From contig NZ_JACHZF010000001.1 in assembly GCF_014193375.1 (NCBI RefSeq), forward strand, positions 170,792-234,791: DNA of 64,000 nt. The letters are read 5' to 3'. Position 1 is the first letter of the stretch, and every line of letters begins with the position of its first letter. Below the pieces are notes generated by a model. It was not told the origin of the DNA. It made no database searches and saw only the letters and a list, made by a program, of their open reading frames with translations. Shown here piece after piece: positions 20,386 through 28,437 of this stretch. The translations under genes and the position numbers were made by a program. The DNA is from Halomonas campaniensis (GTDB taxonomy: Bacteria > Pseudomonadota > Gammaproteobacteria > Pseudomonadales > Halomonadaceae).

Positions 20386-22608
20386 TCAGGCCGGGGCGCG
20401 CATGCCGGCCCGGGCGGCGCGTGCCGCGTGCAGCTTCCGGTAGCTCTCGATCAGTCGCTGGTGCTTCTCCAGCCCCTCCAGGGCCATGCTGGTGGGAGTC
20501 AGGCCGTGGAAGCGCACCGTGCCCTGCACCGAGCCGATCACCGCCTCGAGAGTCGCCTCGCCGAACATGCGGCCGAGGTTGTAGCGGAAATCGTCGAGTT
20601 CCAGCTCGTCGTCCAGCACGATCTCCAGCACCGCCTGAACCGCGCGGTAGAAGAGGTTGCGCTCCACGGTGTTGTCGTTGAACTGCAGGAACATCTCGAC
20701 CCGCTCCAGGGCCTCCTCGTGCTGGGCAAGCGCCAGGTTGATCAGCAGCTTCAGCTCGAGGATGGTCAGCTGGCCCCACACGGTGTTCTCGTCGAACTCG
20801 ATGCCGATCAGGGTGATGATGTCCATCTGCTCGTCGAGCTGGCTCTCCTCCAGGCGCTCCAGCAGGCCGGCCAGGGCCTCGTCGTCCAGGCGGTGCAGGT
20901 CGAGGATCGCCTCCCGGTAGTCCAGCGCCATGTTGGTGTTGTCCCACACCAGGTCCTCCACCGGGTAGACCTCGGAGTAGCCCGGCACCAGGATGCGGCA
21001 CACCGGCGCGCCCAGGTCCTCATGGATGGCCATGTAGGCCTCCAGCCCCATCTCCTCGAGGATGCCGAACAGCGCCGCGGCCTCCTCGGCGGTGCTGTTG
21101 GAACCGCTGCCGGAGAAGTCCCACTCGCTGAACGCGACGTCCGCCCGGCTGCTGAAGAAGCGCCAGGAGACCAGCCCCGAGGAGTCGATGAAGTGCTCGA
21201 CGAAGTTGTTGGGCTCGGCTACCGCCTGGGAGTTGAAGGTGGGCGGCGGGAAGTCGTTCAGGCCCTCGAAGCTGCGCCCCTGCAGCAGCTCGGTGAGGGA
21301 GCGCTCCAGCGCCACGTGGAAGCTCGGGTGGGCGCCGAAGGAGGCGAACACGCCGCCGGTCCGGGGGTTCATGAGGGTGACGCACATCACCGGGAACTGG
21401 CCGCCGAGCGAGGCATCCTTGACCAGCACCGGGAAGCCCTGGGCCTCCAGCGCCTCGATGCCCTCGACGATCTCGGGGTAGCGCGCAAGCACCTCGGCCG
21501 GCACGTCGGGCAGCGCGATCTCTTCCTCGAGGATCTGGCGCTTCACGGCCCGCTCGAAGATCTCCGAGAGGCACTGCACCTGGGCCTCGGCCAGGGTGTT
21601 GCCGGCGCTCATGCCGTTGCTGAGGTAGAGGTTCTCGATCAGGTTCGACGGGAAGTAGACCGTCTCGCCGTCGGACTGGCGCACGAAGGGCAGCGAGACG
21701 ATGCCGCGGTCGACCCGGCCGGAGTTGGTGTCGATCAGGTGCGAGCCGCACAGCTCGCCGTCCGGGTCATAGATGGCCCGACAGTGGTCGTCGAGGATCT
21801 CCACTGGGAGCTCGTCGCCCGGCCCCGGCGGGAACCACTTCTCGTCGGGGTAGTGGACGAACTCGCTGGCCGCGATCGCTTCGCCGAAGAACTGGTCGTT
21901 GTAGAAGAAGTTGCAGCTCAGGCGCTCGATGAACTCGCCCAGCGCCGAGCACAGCGCGCTCTCCTTGGTGGCGCCCTTGCCGTTGGTGAAGCACATCGGC
22001 GAGGCGGCGTCGCGGATATGCAGCGACCAGACGTGGGGCACGATGTTGCGCCAGGAGGCGATCTCGATCTTCATGCCGAGCTCGGCCAGCATCGCCGACA
22101 TGTTGGCGATGGTCTGCTCCAGCGGCAGGTCCTTGCCCTCGATCCAGGTGCCCTGCTCGGCGCCCTCCGCCCCCTTGGGCACGCCCATCAGCAGCGCCTG
22201 GGCGTCCTCGTCGATGTTCTCCACCACCTCGACATCGAACTCGGGGCCTTCCTGCACCACCTTCTTCACGGTGCAGCGGTCGATGGAGCGCAGGATGCCC
22301 TGGCGGTCCTTCTCGGAGATGTCCTCGGGCAGCTCCACCTGGATCTTGAAGATCTGCTTGTAGCGGTTCTCCGGGTCGACGATGTTGTTCTGCGACAGCC
22401 GGATGTTCTCGGTGGGGATGTCCCGGGCGTTGCAGTAGACCTTGACGAAGTAGGCCGCGCACATCGCCGACGACGCCAGGAAGTAGTCGAAGGGGCCCGG
22501 CGCCGAGCCGTCACCCTTGTAGCGGATGGGCTGGTCGGAGATGACCGTGAAGTCGTCGAACTTGGCCTCCAGGCGGAGGTTGTCGAGATAGTTGACCTTG
22601 ATTTCCAT
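20386..22608 (-). CDS. OsmC domain / YcaO domain fusion protein
   Basis: 740 residues from MEIKVNYLDNLRLEAKFDDF. About 1-135 is an OsmC-like domain with its two cysteines (SSAMCAAYFVKVYCNARDIP). About 190-560 is a YcaO ATP-grasp-like domain (LCSALGEFIERLSCNFFYND, SNGMSAGNTLAEAQVQCLSE, PVMCVTLMNPRTGG). About 580-740 is a helical C-terminal part as in E. coli YcaO. YcaO enzymes phosphorylate amide backbones; E. coli YcaO is tied to ribosomal protein S12 beta-methylthiolation. No precursor peptide or azoline partner gene is adjacent, so a housekeeping role is likelier than natural-product synthesis. The in-frame ATG at 22683 is too far upstream and encodes unrelated sequence, and the Shine-Dalgarno at 22608 is weak. 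Confidence 0.9.
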   Translation of the reverse strand: MEIKVNYLDNLRLEAKFDDFTVISDQPIRYKGDGSAPGPFDYFLASSAMCAAYFVKVYCNARDIPTENIRLSQNNIVDPENRYKQIFKIQVELPEDISEKDRQGILRSIDRCTVKKVVQEGPEFDVEVVENIDEDAQALLMGVPKGAEGAEQGTWIEGKDLPLEQTIANMSAMLAELGMKIEIASWRNIVPHVWSLHIRDAASPMCFTNGKGATKESALCSALGEFIERLSCNFFYNDQFFGEAIAASEFVHYPDEKWFPPGPGDELPVEILDDHCRAIYDPDGELCGSHLIDTNSGRVDRGIVSLPFVRQSDGETVYFPSNLIENLYLSNGMSAGNTLAEAQVQCLSEIFERAVKRQILEEEIALPDVPAEVLARYPEIVEGIEALEAQGFPVLVKDASLGGQFPVMCVTLMNPRTGGVFASFGAHPSFHVALERSLTELLQGRSFEGLNDFPPPTFNSQAVAEPNNFVEHFIDSSGLVSWRFFSSRADVAFSEWDFSGSGSNSTAEEAAALFGILEEMGLEAYMAIHEDLGAPVCRILVPGYSEVYPVEDLVWDNTNMALDYREAILDLHRLDDEALAGLLERLEESQLDEQMDIITLIGIEFDENTVWGQLTILELKLLINLALAQHEEALERVEMFLQFNDNTVERNLFYRAVQAVLEIVLDDELELDDFRYNLGRMFGEATLEAVIGSVQGTVRFHGLTPTSMALEGLEKHQRLIESYRKLHAARAARAGMRAPA

Positions 22609-22778
22609 GGGGCACCGGGGGAGTTGGCGTGGCAGCGGGGGCGGAAAACCCGCCATTATCCAGCTTTTCCCGCCGGGCGTCATGGCAGGGTTACAAAATG
22701 GTACCGGCCGCGCCCCTTCCGGCTATCTTGCCTACCCTGAGGGTACGGATGACAAGCCCGCTCACTGGAGGCACGACC

Positions 22779-24089
22779 GTGATCATCAAGGGACTCGCAC
22801 TCAGTCTTATCCTCATCGGTTCCGTCGGATTGGCCAGCGCCGATTATGCCGACGGCATGCGCTACTACGAGCGGCAGGAGTACCGCCAGGCCCTGCAGGA
22901 GTTCGGCGCAGCGGCCAGACGCGGCGATGCTGATGCCCAGTACATGCTGGGCCGCCTGCATGAGGCCGGCAGCGGGACCGCGCAGGATTTCGTGGAGGCC
23001 CACAAGTGGTACAACCTGGCCGCGGCCCGCGGCCACCGCCATGCCGCCGAGGCACGCGATTCACTGGCCCAGCGCATGACGGCCGGACAGGTCGCCGAGG
23101 CGCAGCAGGCCGCACGCGGCTGGCGACCGGAAGAGGACGCTTCCTCACAGGCAACCGAGCGAGCGCGGCCCGATATCGAGACCCTGTCGGATCGTCAGGG
23201 CATTGCCGAGATACAGCGCGAGCTTAATCGGCTCGGCTATGACGCCGGCCCGGTGGATGGCGCCATGGGACGCCGCACCCGCAGCGCGATACGCGAGTAT
23301 CAGGCCGACAGGGATATGGCCCAGGACGGACTCGCAACGGCCGACCTGTTGCGACGCCTGCGCGAGACGGAGAGACAGGCAGCGGCGGCATCCGCGGAAC
23401 CGCCACCCGCCGCCGAGTCCCGGGTCGCCCTGCAGGACGACTTCAGCGACGGTGATTACCGTCGCAATCCGCCCTGGACGGTGCTCAGCGGCGACTTCGC
23501 GGTGGATGAGAACGGCTTGCGGAGCATCGTGGAGACGAGGCGGACGACCGCTCGCGAATCACGCGGGCTCAGCGCCGAGCGACCGGAGGAGATCGGCCTG
23601 GCGATGCTCTCGCTGATCCTCGAGCAGACGGGCACTATCCGGCAAGGCGAAGAGGTGTCGATCCCCGTGGAACCGGCACGCATCTTCGTCAATGCCCCCG
23701 TCGCCAACGCCTTCAGGATGGAGCTTGCCGTCGCTTCCCGGCAGCGGACCGGCAGCCTGGAACTCGGGGTCTTCCAGGGTAACCGACCCAGCGGCACCGG
23801 CTATCGCCTGGTCTACACGCCCGGCTCGCGCCCGGGGCTCAGCCTGGTCCGGCTGGTTTCCGGCAGCGCCGAGGTGGTCGCCCGCCACGAAGGCAGCCTC
23901 GACCTCGAGGACGGCCGGTTCCACCGCATCGTCTGGACCCGTGACGAGGACGGACAGATGCAGGTTCGCGTGGATGACCAGCGGCTGCTGAGCGTGCGTG
24001 ACAATGGCCTGCGCGACCCCTTCCAGGGCTTCGTGCTGGCCAACCAGGGGGGCGACTACACGCTGCGCCGGATCAGGCTGGAGGAATAG
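22779..24089 (+). CDS. Secreted Sel1-repeat / peptidoglycan-binding protein with beta-sandwich C-terminus
   Basis: 436 residues from a GTG start with GGAGG 7 bases upstream. A signal peptide (VIIKGLALSLILIGSVGLASA) leads to Sel1-type helical repeats (QEYRQALQEFGAAARRGDAD, AQYMLGRLHEAGSGTAQDF, AHKWYNLAAARGH). A PG_binding_1 motif follows (QRELNRLGYDAGPVDGAMGR). The last 200 residues (DDFSDGDYRRNPPWTVLSGD ... GYRLVYTPGS) look like a concanavalin/laminin-type beta sandwich. The domain order suggests an envelope protein that binds murein and perhaps a glycan; no catalytic residues are recognised. It is divergent from the OsmC-YcaO gene and transcribed alone. Confidence 0.8.
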   Translation: MIIKGLALSLILIGSVGLASADYADGMRYYERQEYRQALQEFGAAARRGDADAQYMLGRLHEAGSGTAQDFVEAHKWYNLAAARGHRHAAEARDSLAQRMTAGQVAEAQQAARGWRPEEDASSQATERARPDIETLSDRQGIAEIQRELNRLGYDAGPVDGAMGRRTRSAIREYQADRDMAQDGLATADLLRRLRETERQAAAASAEPPPAAESRVALQDDFSDGDYRRNPPWTVLSGDFAVDENGLRSIVETRRTTARESRGLSAERPEEIGLAMLSLILEQTGTIRQGEEVSIPVEPARIFVNAPVANAFRMELAVASRQRTGSLELGVFQGNRPSGTGYRLVYTPGSRPGLSLVRLVSGSAEVVARHEGSLDLEDGRFHRIVWTRDEDGQMQVRVDDQRLLSVRDNGLRDPFQGFVLANQGGDYTLRRIRLEE

Positions 24090-24236
24090 GCGCCGTGTGG
24101 CGTACAGCCCGATGGGATAACGACGGCGACAATCACCGGATACCAGGCAACAATGACTAAGCGCTTCATCGGCGACTTCCTTAGGAAGCTAGGGGTGGAG
24201 TGCCATGCAGGAAGGGAAGGAGGGCTCGCTGGCACA

Positions 24237-25265
24237 TCATGCCTCCCCCTGCTCCATCACGCGCTCCACCGGCCGGCGCAGCGAGCGGGGCATGGCCGGG
24301 CCCCGGCCGAAGCGCACCACCAGGTCGGGGCGGCCTTCGGCCAGCCCCAGCGCCCGGGCGAACGCGGGGCGCACGCTCGCCTCCTCCACCGGCTGGTTGA
24401 CGAAGGCGTTGCGGATACCCAGCGCCGTGGCCTGCAGGGCGAAGCGCTGGTAGCAGCGGCCGGCCTCCACCCAGTGCGCCCGGTCATCCTTCGCCGAGAC
24501 GAACACCGCCAGCCCGGCTGAGCTGCGCACCTGGTGGGCCACCCTGGCATTCTCCGCCTTCGGCCGCAGCATGGCGCGCATCAGCAGCTTGCCGAGCCAG
24601 CGCGACGCCTGGGGGTTGCCGGTGGCCCGGCCGCTCAGGCCATCGCCCTGCTCCACGGCCTCGGCGTCGTTGAAGCGGATCCACGCCGCCAGCTCCCGAC
24701 GGAAGGCGGGGGTCTGCAGCTGCCGGGCATTGGCCTCGAGGATGAACCCCAGCGCCCGTTCGATGGCGTCGCGTTCGGTGAGCAGCACCAGCGAGACACC
24801 CTTCCCGCTGCCAGCCGCCTGCAGCAGCGCCAGCTCGCCGGCGGCAAGCGGCGTGCCGTCATAGTCGCCGCGGGTGCACTGGCGCGCGACGATGGCCTCG
24901 AACAGCGGCGACGCCTCGGCCTCGCCGGGCGTGAGGGCCACCCGGATCTCGCCGTCGCCCTCGGGCCGGAATTCCGCCTCGGCGGCGAGGCCCATCGCCC
25001 GGGCGGCCAGGCAGAGGTTCTCGGTGGCGCAGCCCAGCGAGACATAGAGGTGATGGTCGTCCGGGTCGACCACCGGCGTGCGCCGTGTCAGGTCGGGCAG
25101 GATGCAGATGGCGCCCGCCTCCACCCGGAACCGCCAGCACTGGGTATTGTGCCCCGAGGGGGCGAGCGTCGCGTAGCGGATCAGCGCCCGCATCCGCTCG
25201 GCCTCGCCCTGCGGCGCCGCCGCTTCCGGCGCCCAGGTGTGCTTCACTGCCTCGTCGTAGTTCAT
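24237..25265 (-). CDS. Acg-type nitroreductase-like FMN protein
   Basis: 342 residues from MNYDEAVKHTWAPEAAAPQG. ALIRYATLAPSGHNTQCWRF is the nitroreductase N-terminal FMN-binding motif, and the length and two-lobed arrangement match the Acg family, single chains containing two degenerate nitroreductase halves. RYQRFALQATALGIRN and the C-terminal RPDLVVRFGRGPAMPRS are also family-typical. Such proteins bind FMN tightly and may store or shield it rather than act as reductases. The ATG is preceded by GAGGG. The gene is divergent from CIA30 and convergent with the Sel1 protein gene. Confidence 0.8.
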   Translation of the reverse strand: MNYDEAVKHTWAPEAAAPQGEAERMRALIRYATLAPSGHNTQCWRFRVEAGAICILPDLTRRTPVVDPDDHHLYVSLGCATENLCLAARAMGLAAEAEFRPEGDGEIRVALTPGEAEASPLFEAIVARQCTRGDYDGTPLAAGELALLQAAGSGKGVSLVLLTERDAIERALGFILEANARQLQTPAFRRELAAWIRFNDAEAVEQGDGLSGRATGNPQASRWLGKLLMRAMLRPKAENARVAHQVRSSAGLAVFVSAKDDRAHWVEAGRCYQRFALQATALGIRNAFVNQPVEEASVRPAFARALGLAEGRPDLVVRFGRGPAMPRSLRRPVERVMEQGEA

Positions 25266-25389
25266 GGCGCCCTCGCGATGGCTAGCCGTTGCCGTCACTG
25301 AGTATCGCCCAGGATGCGGCCGGCGCCAGCCGGGAAGACAGCACGCCCCATGACCGGCATGCTGGACAGGGACACGTCGAGGAGACGTC

Positions 25390-26043
25390 ATGAGGCAATG
25401 GCAACGGACCTTCCGAATCATCGCCGCTGCCGGCGTCGCGGCCGTGATTGGCATGGCGGTCGCCGATGGTCACGCCCGCGAACGGCAGACTATCGTGACG
25501 GCACAGGTCGAACGCGACACGAGGGCAGACGAGATGCGACAGGGAGCGCCCATGACCTATTTGATCGACTTTCGGGACCCGAACGAGGCCAGCCGCTGGC
25601 GCGCCATCAACGACGGCGTGATGGGCGGCGTCTCCCGAGGCGGCCTGACCGTGGAGGATGGTATCGGCATCTTCAGCGGCGAGACGTCGCTGGCCAACAA
25701 CGGCGGCTTCGCCTCGGTGCGCCGCGACCCCGAGGCCTTCGACCTCGGCCTCGAGGCGGGCATTACGCTCCATGTGCGCGGCGATGGGCGCGCCTACCAG
25801 CTGCGTCTCTACACCGACCAGTTGCCACAGGGCGCCGCCTACCGGTCAAGCTTCCAGCCGTCCGCCGGCGAGTGGCAGCGCGTCGAGTTCTCCTGGCACG
25901 ACTTCGAGGCGGTATTTCGCGGCCGACTGCTGGAGGGCATGCCGCCTATCGGCCCTGCGGCCATCGAACAGGTGGGCCTGATGATCGTCGACCGCCAGGC
26001 GGGGCCCTTCCGGCTGGAGGTGGCGTGGCTCGCGACGCCGTGA
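25390..26043 (+). CDS. CIA30 family protein with N-terminal export or anchor segment
   Basis: 217 residues. After a hydrophobic leader (FRIIAAAGVAAVIGMAVADG) a CIA30 (complex I intermediate-associated protein 30) domain follows: LIDFRDPNEASRWRAINDGV, MGGVSRGGLTVEDGIGIFSG, SLANNGGFASVRRD and the final FRLEVAWL strand. The domain is a galactose-binding-like beta sandwich found also in bacteria with no complex I role. The ATG has GGAG upstream. A decayed copy of the last 17 codons is found near 28.4 kb, indicating a second ancestral copy nearby. Confidence 0.85.
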   Translation: MRQWQRTFRIIAAAGVAAVIGMAVADGHARERQTIVTAQVERDTRADEMRQGAPMTYLIDFRDPNEASRWRAINDGVMGGVSRGGLTVEDGIGIFSGETSLANNGGFASVRRDPEAFDLGLEAGITLHVRGDGRAYQLRLYTDQLPQGAAYRSSFQPSAGEWQRVEFSWHDFEAVFRGRLLEGMPPIGPAAIEQVGLMIVDRQAGPFRLEVAWLATP

Positions 26044-26054
26044 GGCACGCCTGA

Positions 26055-26933
26055 CTAGAGCTCGACGCTCAAGGAAGACATGACGCGGGCATAGCCTCCG
26101 GCCATCAGGCGGGAGATCTTCCCGTCGGCAAGCTCGAGCTCGACCCTGATGACGCTGGGTGACGGGGGCTGCATCAGCCAGCCCTGCTCGATCAGCATCT
26201 CCCGCTCCGCCACCCCGAGACGGTCGTGGAGATAACAGGCCAGGGGGCCCGCCGCCATGCCGGTCGCCGCCTCCTCCGCTATGCCGAACCGGGGAGCGAA
26301 CATGCGTGCCCCGGCATGGCGGCCCTTCACCCGGGTATCCGTCGAGAAGACGTAGTAGCCGATGAGGTCCAGCTCATCGCTGATCGACTCGACCAGGGGA
26401 AGGCGTGGGCTCAGTTCGGCGACCGCCCTCTCGTCGGGCAGGGGAACGAGAAGGAAGGCGTTGCCCGTGTTCACCACGCAGGGCGCGCCGACGCCCAGCG
26501 ACTCGCCATTCCCCAGGCCCAGGGATGCCAGGATCCTGCCGCCCAGCTCGGACGCCATCTCGATGGAGGTGAAGGTCGGGGCGCGCTGCTCCATGAAGGC
26601 CATGCCATCCGCGACGAGGATATCCCGGTTGCCATCCACCGTTTCCTTGGAATGGCGGCCATCGTCGATGATCCCGAGCTGTCGCAACAGGGAGAACGTG
26701 GCGACCGTCGCGTGACCGCAATGGGCGATCTGCCGGGTTGGCGTGAAGAATTCGAGCCTGATGGTTGCCGTATCCGACGCCGAGACGAAGGCGGTCTCGG
26801 ACAGGCCAACCTGCCGAGCCACCTTGAGCTTCTGTGCGGCGGTCAGCGCATTGGCATCGACCACGACACCGGCCGGATTGCCGCCCTGGCTGCCGTCGAT
26901 GAAGGCGTTGACTATCTGGACATCGATGTTCAT
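26055..26933 (-). CDS. PhzF family isomerase/epimerase-like protein
   Basis: 292 residues. VNAFIDGSQGGNPAGVVVDA and VGLSETAFV (with the catalytic Glu) are PhzF signatures, followed by FFTPTRQIAHCGHATVATF, the conserved T-GHAT loop, and a symmetric second half (RMFAPRFGIAEEAATGMAAG). PhzF of phenazine synthesis isomerises dihydrohydroxyanthranilate; most homologues, including this one outside any phenazine cluster, have unknown substrates. GGAG precedes the ATG at good spacing. Its stop lies 11 bases from the CIA30 stop (convergent). Confidence 0.92.
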   Translation of the reverse strand: MNIDVQIVNAFIDGSQGGNPAGVVVDANALTAAQKLKVARQVGLSETAFVSASDTATIRLEFFTPTRQIAHCGHATVATFSLLRQLGIIDDGRHSKETVDGNRDILVADGMAFMEQRAPTFTSIEMASELGGRILASLGLGNGESLGVGAPCVVNTGNAFLLVPLPDERAVAELSPRLPLVESISDELDLIGYYVFSTDTRVKGRHAGARMFAPRFGIAEEAATGMAAGPLACYLHDRLGVAEREMLIEQGWLMQPPSPSVIRVELELADGKISRLMAGGYARVMSSLSVEL

Positions 26934-26977
26934 GCACTCTCCGAGAGAGAAATAGGGGTTCGTCAGCGGTTACAACA

Positions 26978-27178
26978 TCACATCGCCCGCATATGCGGGC
27001 CTACCCACAGCACCATCATGACCATCCACACCAGGAAGAGGACCACCAGCCCGGCCAGCACCAGCGCCAACAGGCGCGCCAGGCCGAACGCTCCCTTCTG
27101 CCGAGGCCCCCGCAACAGAACCACCCCGGCTCCCACCAGCAGCGCCACCATCACCATCAGCCCGATGCTTGTTGTCAT
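26978..27178 (-). CDS. Small two-helix membrane protein
   Basis: 66 residues from MTTSIGLMVMVALLVGAGVV, with a loop RGPRQKGAFGLAR and a second helix LALVLAGLVVLFLVWMVMMV. GAGG lies 7 bases before the ATG at 27178. No named family is recognised. It lies just upstream of PhzF (about 45 bases), so co-transcription is possible. Confidence 0.55.
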   Translation of the reverse strand: MTTSIGLMVMVALLVGAGVVLLRGPRQKGAFGLARLLALVLAGLVVLFLVWMVMMVLWVGPHMRAM

Positions 27179-27249
27179 GCCACAGCCTCGTTGCCACTCC
27201 ATGGATCGGAGGCAGTAAGGATCAGCTCGCGCATGTTCTTCCCCCTGGC

Positions 27250-27279
27250 TCGGCGCCCCCCCCCCGGGGGAACACCGAG
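27250..27279. repeat. Hairpin containing a 10-base C tract
   Basis: The segment has an outer pair CTCGG / CCGAG and an inner run of ten C followed by five G. It lies upstream of the small membrane protein gene (minus strand) in a 250-base gap with no supported gene. It could be a terminator remnant or a slippage-prone tract; its function is unknown. Confidence 0.35.
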
Positions 27280-27428
27280 GCCCTGTTTCCCTTCAGCGTA
27301 ATCCGCCGGCGGCTCCTCGCCAGTCGGGAGGACGACGCAAGGGGGGAAGCCCTACCTGACGGTGGTCAGCGCGGGGCGGCCTGCACAGGGGGAATGGCCT
27401 CGGGGTGTTCAGCGGTAGCCATGACCGA

Positions 27429-28118
27429 TCACCCTGCCACCCCGAAGAGCGCCCCTACGCCGGCGGTCAGCGCCATTGCCAAGGCGCCCCAGAAGGTGAC
27501 GCGGGAGGCGGCTGCGATCCGAGGGGCACCGCCGGCCTGGGCTGACAGGGAACCCAGCAACGCTAGAAACACCAGGGAACTGCCCGAGACCGCCCACATG
27601 AGCATGGAACCCGGAAACAGCACGACGACCAACAACGGCAGCACTGCGCCGAGGGAGAAGGTGCCGGCAGAAGCCAGAGCGGCCTGGACGGGACGCGCCG
27701 TAAGAGTTTCGGAGATGCCCAGCTCATCCCGTGCGTGGGCGCCCAGGGCATCATGCTGCATCAATTGGCTAGCCACGGTGCTCGCCAATGCCGGGTCCAG
27801 CCCGCGCTGGACGTAGATCGCCGTCAGCTCCGCCCGTTCCTGTTCGGGGCTGGATGCCAGCTCATCACGCTCCCTCGCAAGGTCGGCGCGCTCGGTATCG
27901 GACTGAGAGCTGACCGACACGTACTCGCCAGCGGCCATCGACATGGCGCCGGCCACGAGGCCGGCCACGCCCGCCACCAGGATGCCCCGGACATCGGCCC
28001 CGGCAGCGGCAACGCCCAGCACCAGGCTGGCAGTGGAGACGATGCCGTCATTGGCGCCAAGCACGGCCGCGCGCAGCCAGCCTACCCGGTGCGTTCTGTG
28101 TGTCTCGAGGTGTCTCAT
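27429..28118 (-). CDS. VIT1/CCC1 family metal (Fe2+/Mn2+) transporter
   Basis: 229 residues starting MRHLETHRTHRVGWLRAAVL. GANDGIVSTASLVLGVAAAG and AGAMSMAAGEYVSVSSQSDT are the two conserved first-helix motifs of VIT/CCC1 carriers, followed by the metal-binding cytosolic loop (ERADLARERDEL, ELTAIYVQRGLDPALA) and three C-terminal helices. These proteins move ferrous iron or manganese out of the cytosol. The ATG at 28118 has AAGGGG 9 bases upstream; an ATG three codons earlier is too close to the same site. Confidence 0.9.
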   Translation of the reverse strand: MRHLETHRTHRVGWLRAAVLGANDGIVSTASLVLGVAAAGADVRGILVAGVAGLVAGAMSMAAGEYVSVSSQSDTERADLARERDELASSPEQERAELTAIYVQRGLDPALASTVASQLMQHDALGAHARDELGISETLTARPVQAALASAGTFSLGAVLPLLVVVLFPGSMLMWAVSGSSLVFLALLGSLSAQAGGAPRIAAASRVTFWGALAMALTAGVGALFGVAG

Positions 28119-28240
28119 GGGAAGCATCCCCTTGGCAGCTGACGAAGAGAGTGACAGGAAGACACACCGCTCGCCAGGCCTGTTGCAGTTGGTCTTGGCG
28201 TGGGGCACCGGAGGGAAGGAGGCCGAAGAGGAGCTTCTGA

Positions 28241-28411
28241 ATGAACCGTCGTGAAAGCCCTCCCAGCCCTGATTCTGGGTATCGCCGCCATCGTAGCGGC
28301 GTCATCAACCAGACACTGACGGTGCGCAGCACGGTGATCGAGCGCATCCGCGACACCGCCCAGCCATTGGGTGAGCTGCCGCCGACAGGACCGCCGGGGC
28401 GTTTCGGCTAG
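28241..28411 (+). CDS. Possible 56-residue ORF, low confidence
   Basis: ATG with AGGAG 7 bases upstream and a TAG stop. The product MNRRESPPSPDSGYRRHRSG... VIERIRDTAQPLGELPP has no recognised family. It overlaps a decayed CIA30 3' end in another frame and the antisense end of the DUF2254 gene, so it may be a remnant rather than a functional gene. Confidence 0.2.
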   Translation: MNRRESPPSPDSGYRRHRSGVINQTLTVRSTVIERIRDTAQPLGELPPTGPPGRFG

Positions 28412-28437
28412 AGGTGGCGTGGCTCGGTGTGCCCTGA
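28384..28437 (+). pseudogene. 3' remnant of a second CIA30 gene
   Basis: Eighteen codons read DRTAGAFRLEVAWLGVP-stop. The intact CIA30 gene at 25.4 kb ends DRQAGPFRLEVAWLATP-stop. The final 48 bases differ at 13 positions by hand alignment, with a 16-base identical stretch (28411-28426). Nothing upstream in this frame resembles the rest of CIA30, so only the tail survives. Confidence 0.6.

Noticed and set aside
20386-22608. RiPP biosynthetic cluster suggested by YcaO
   Set aside because: No precursor peptide, partner cyclodehydratase or exporter lies nearby, and the fusion is a common stand-alone gene.
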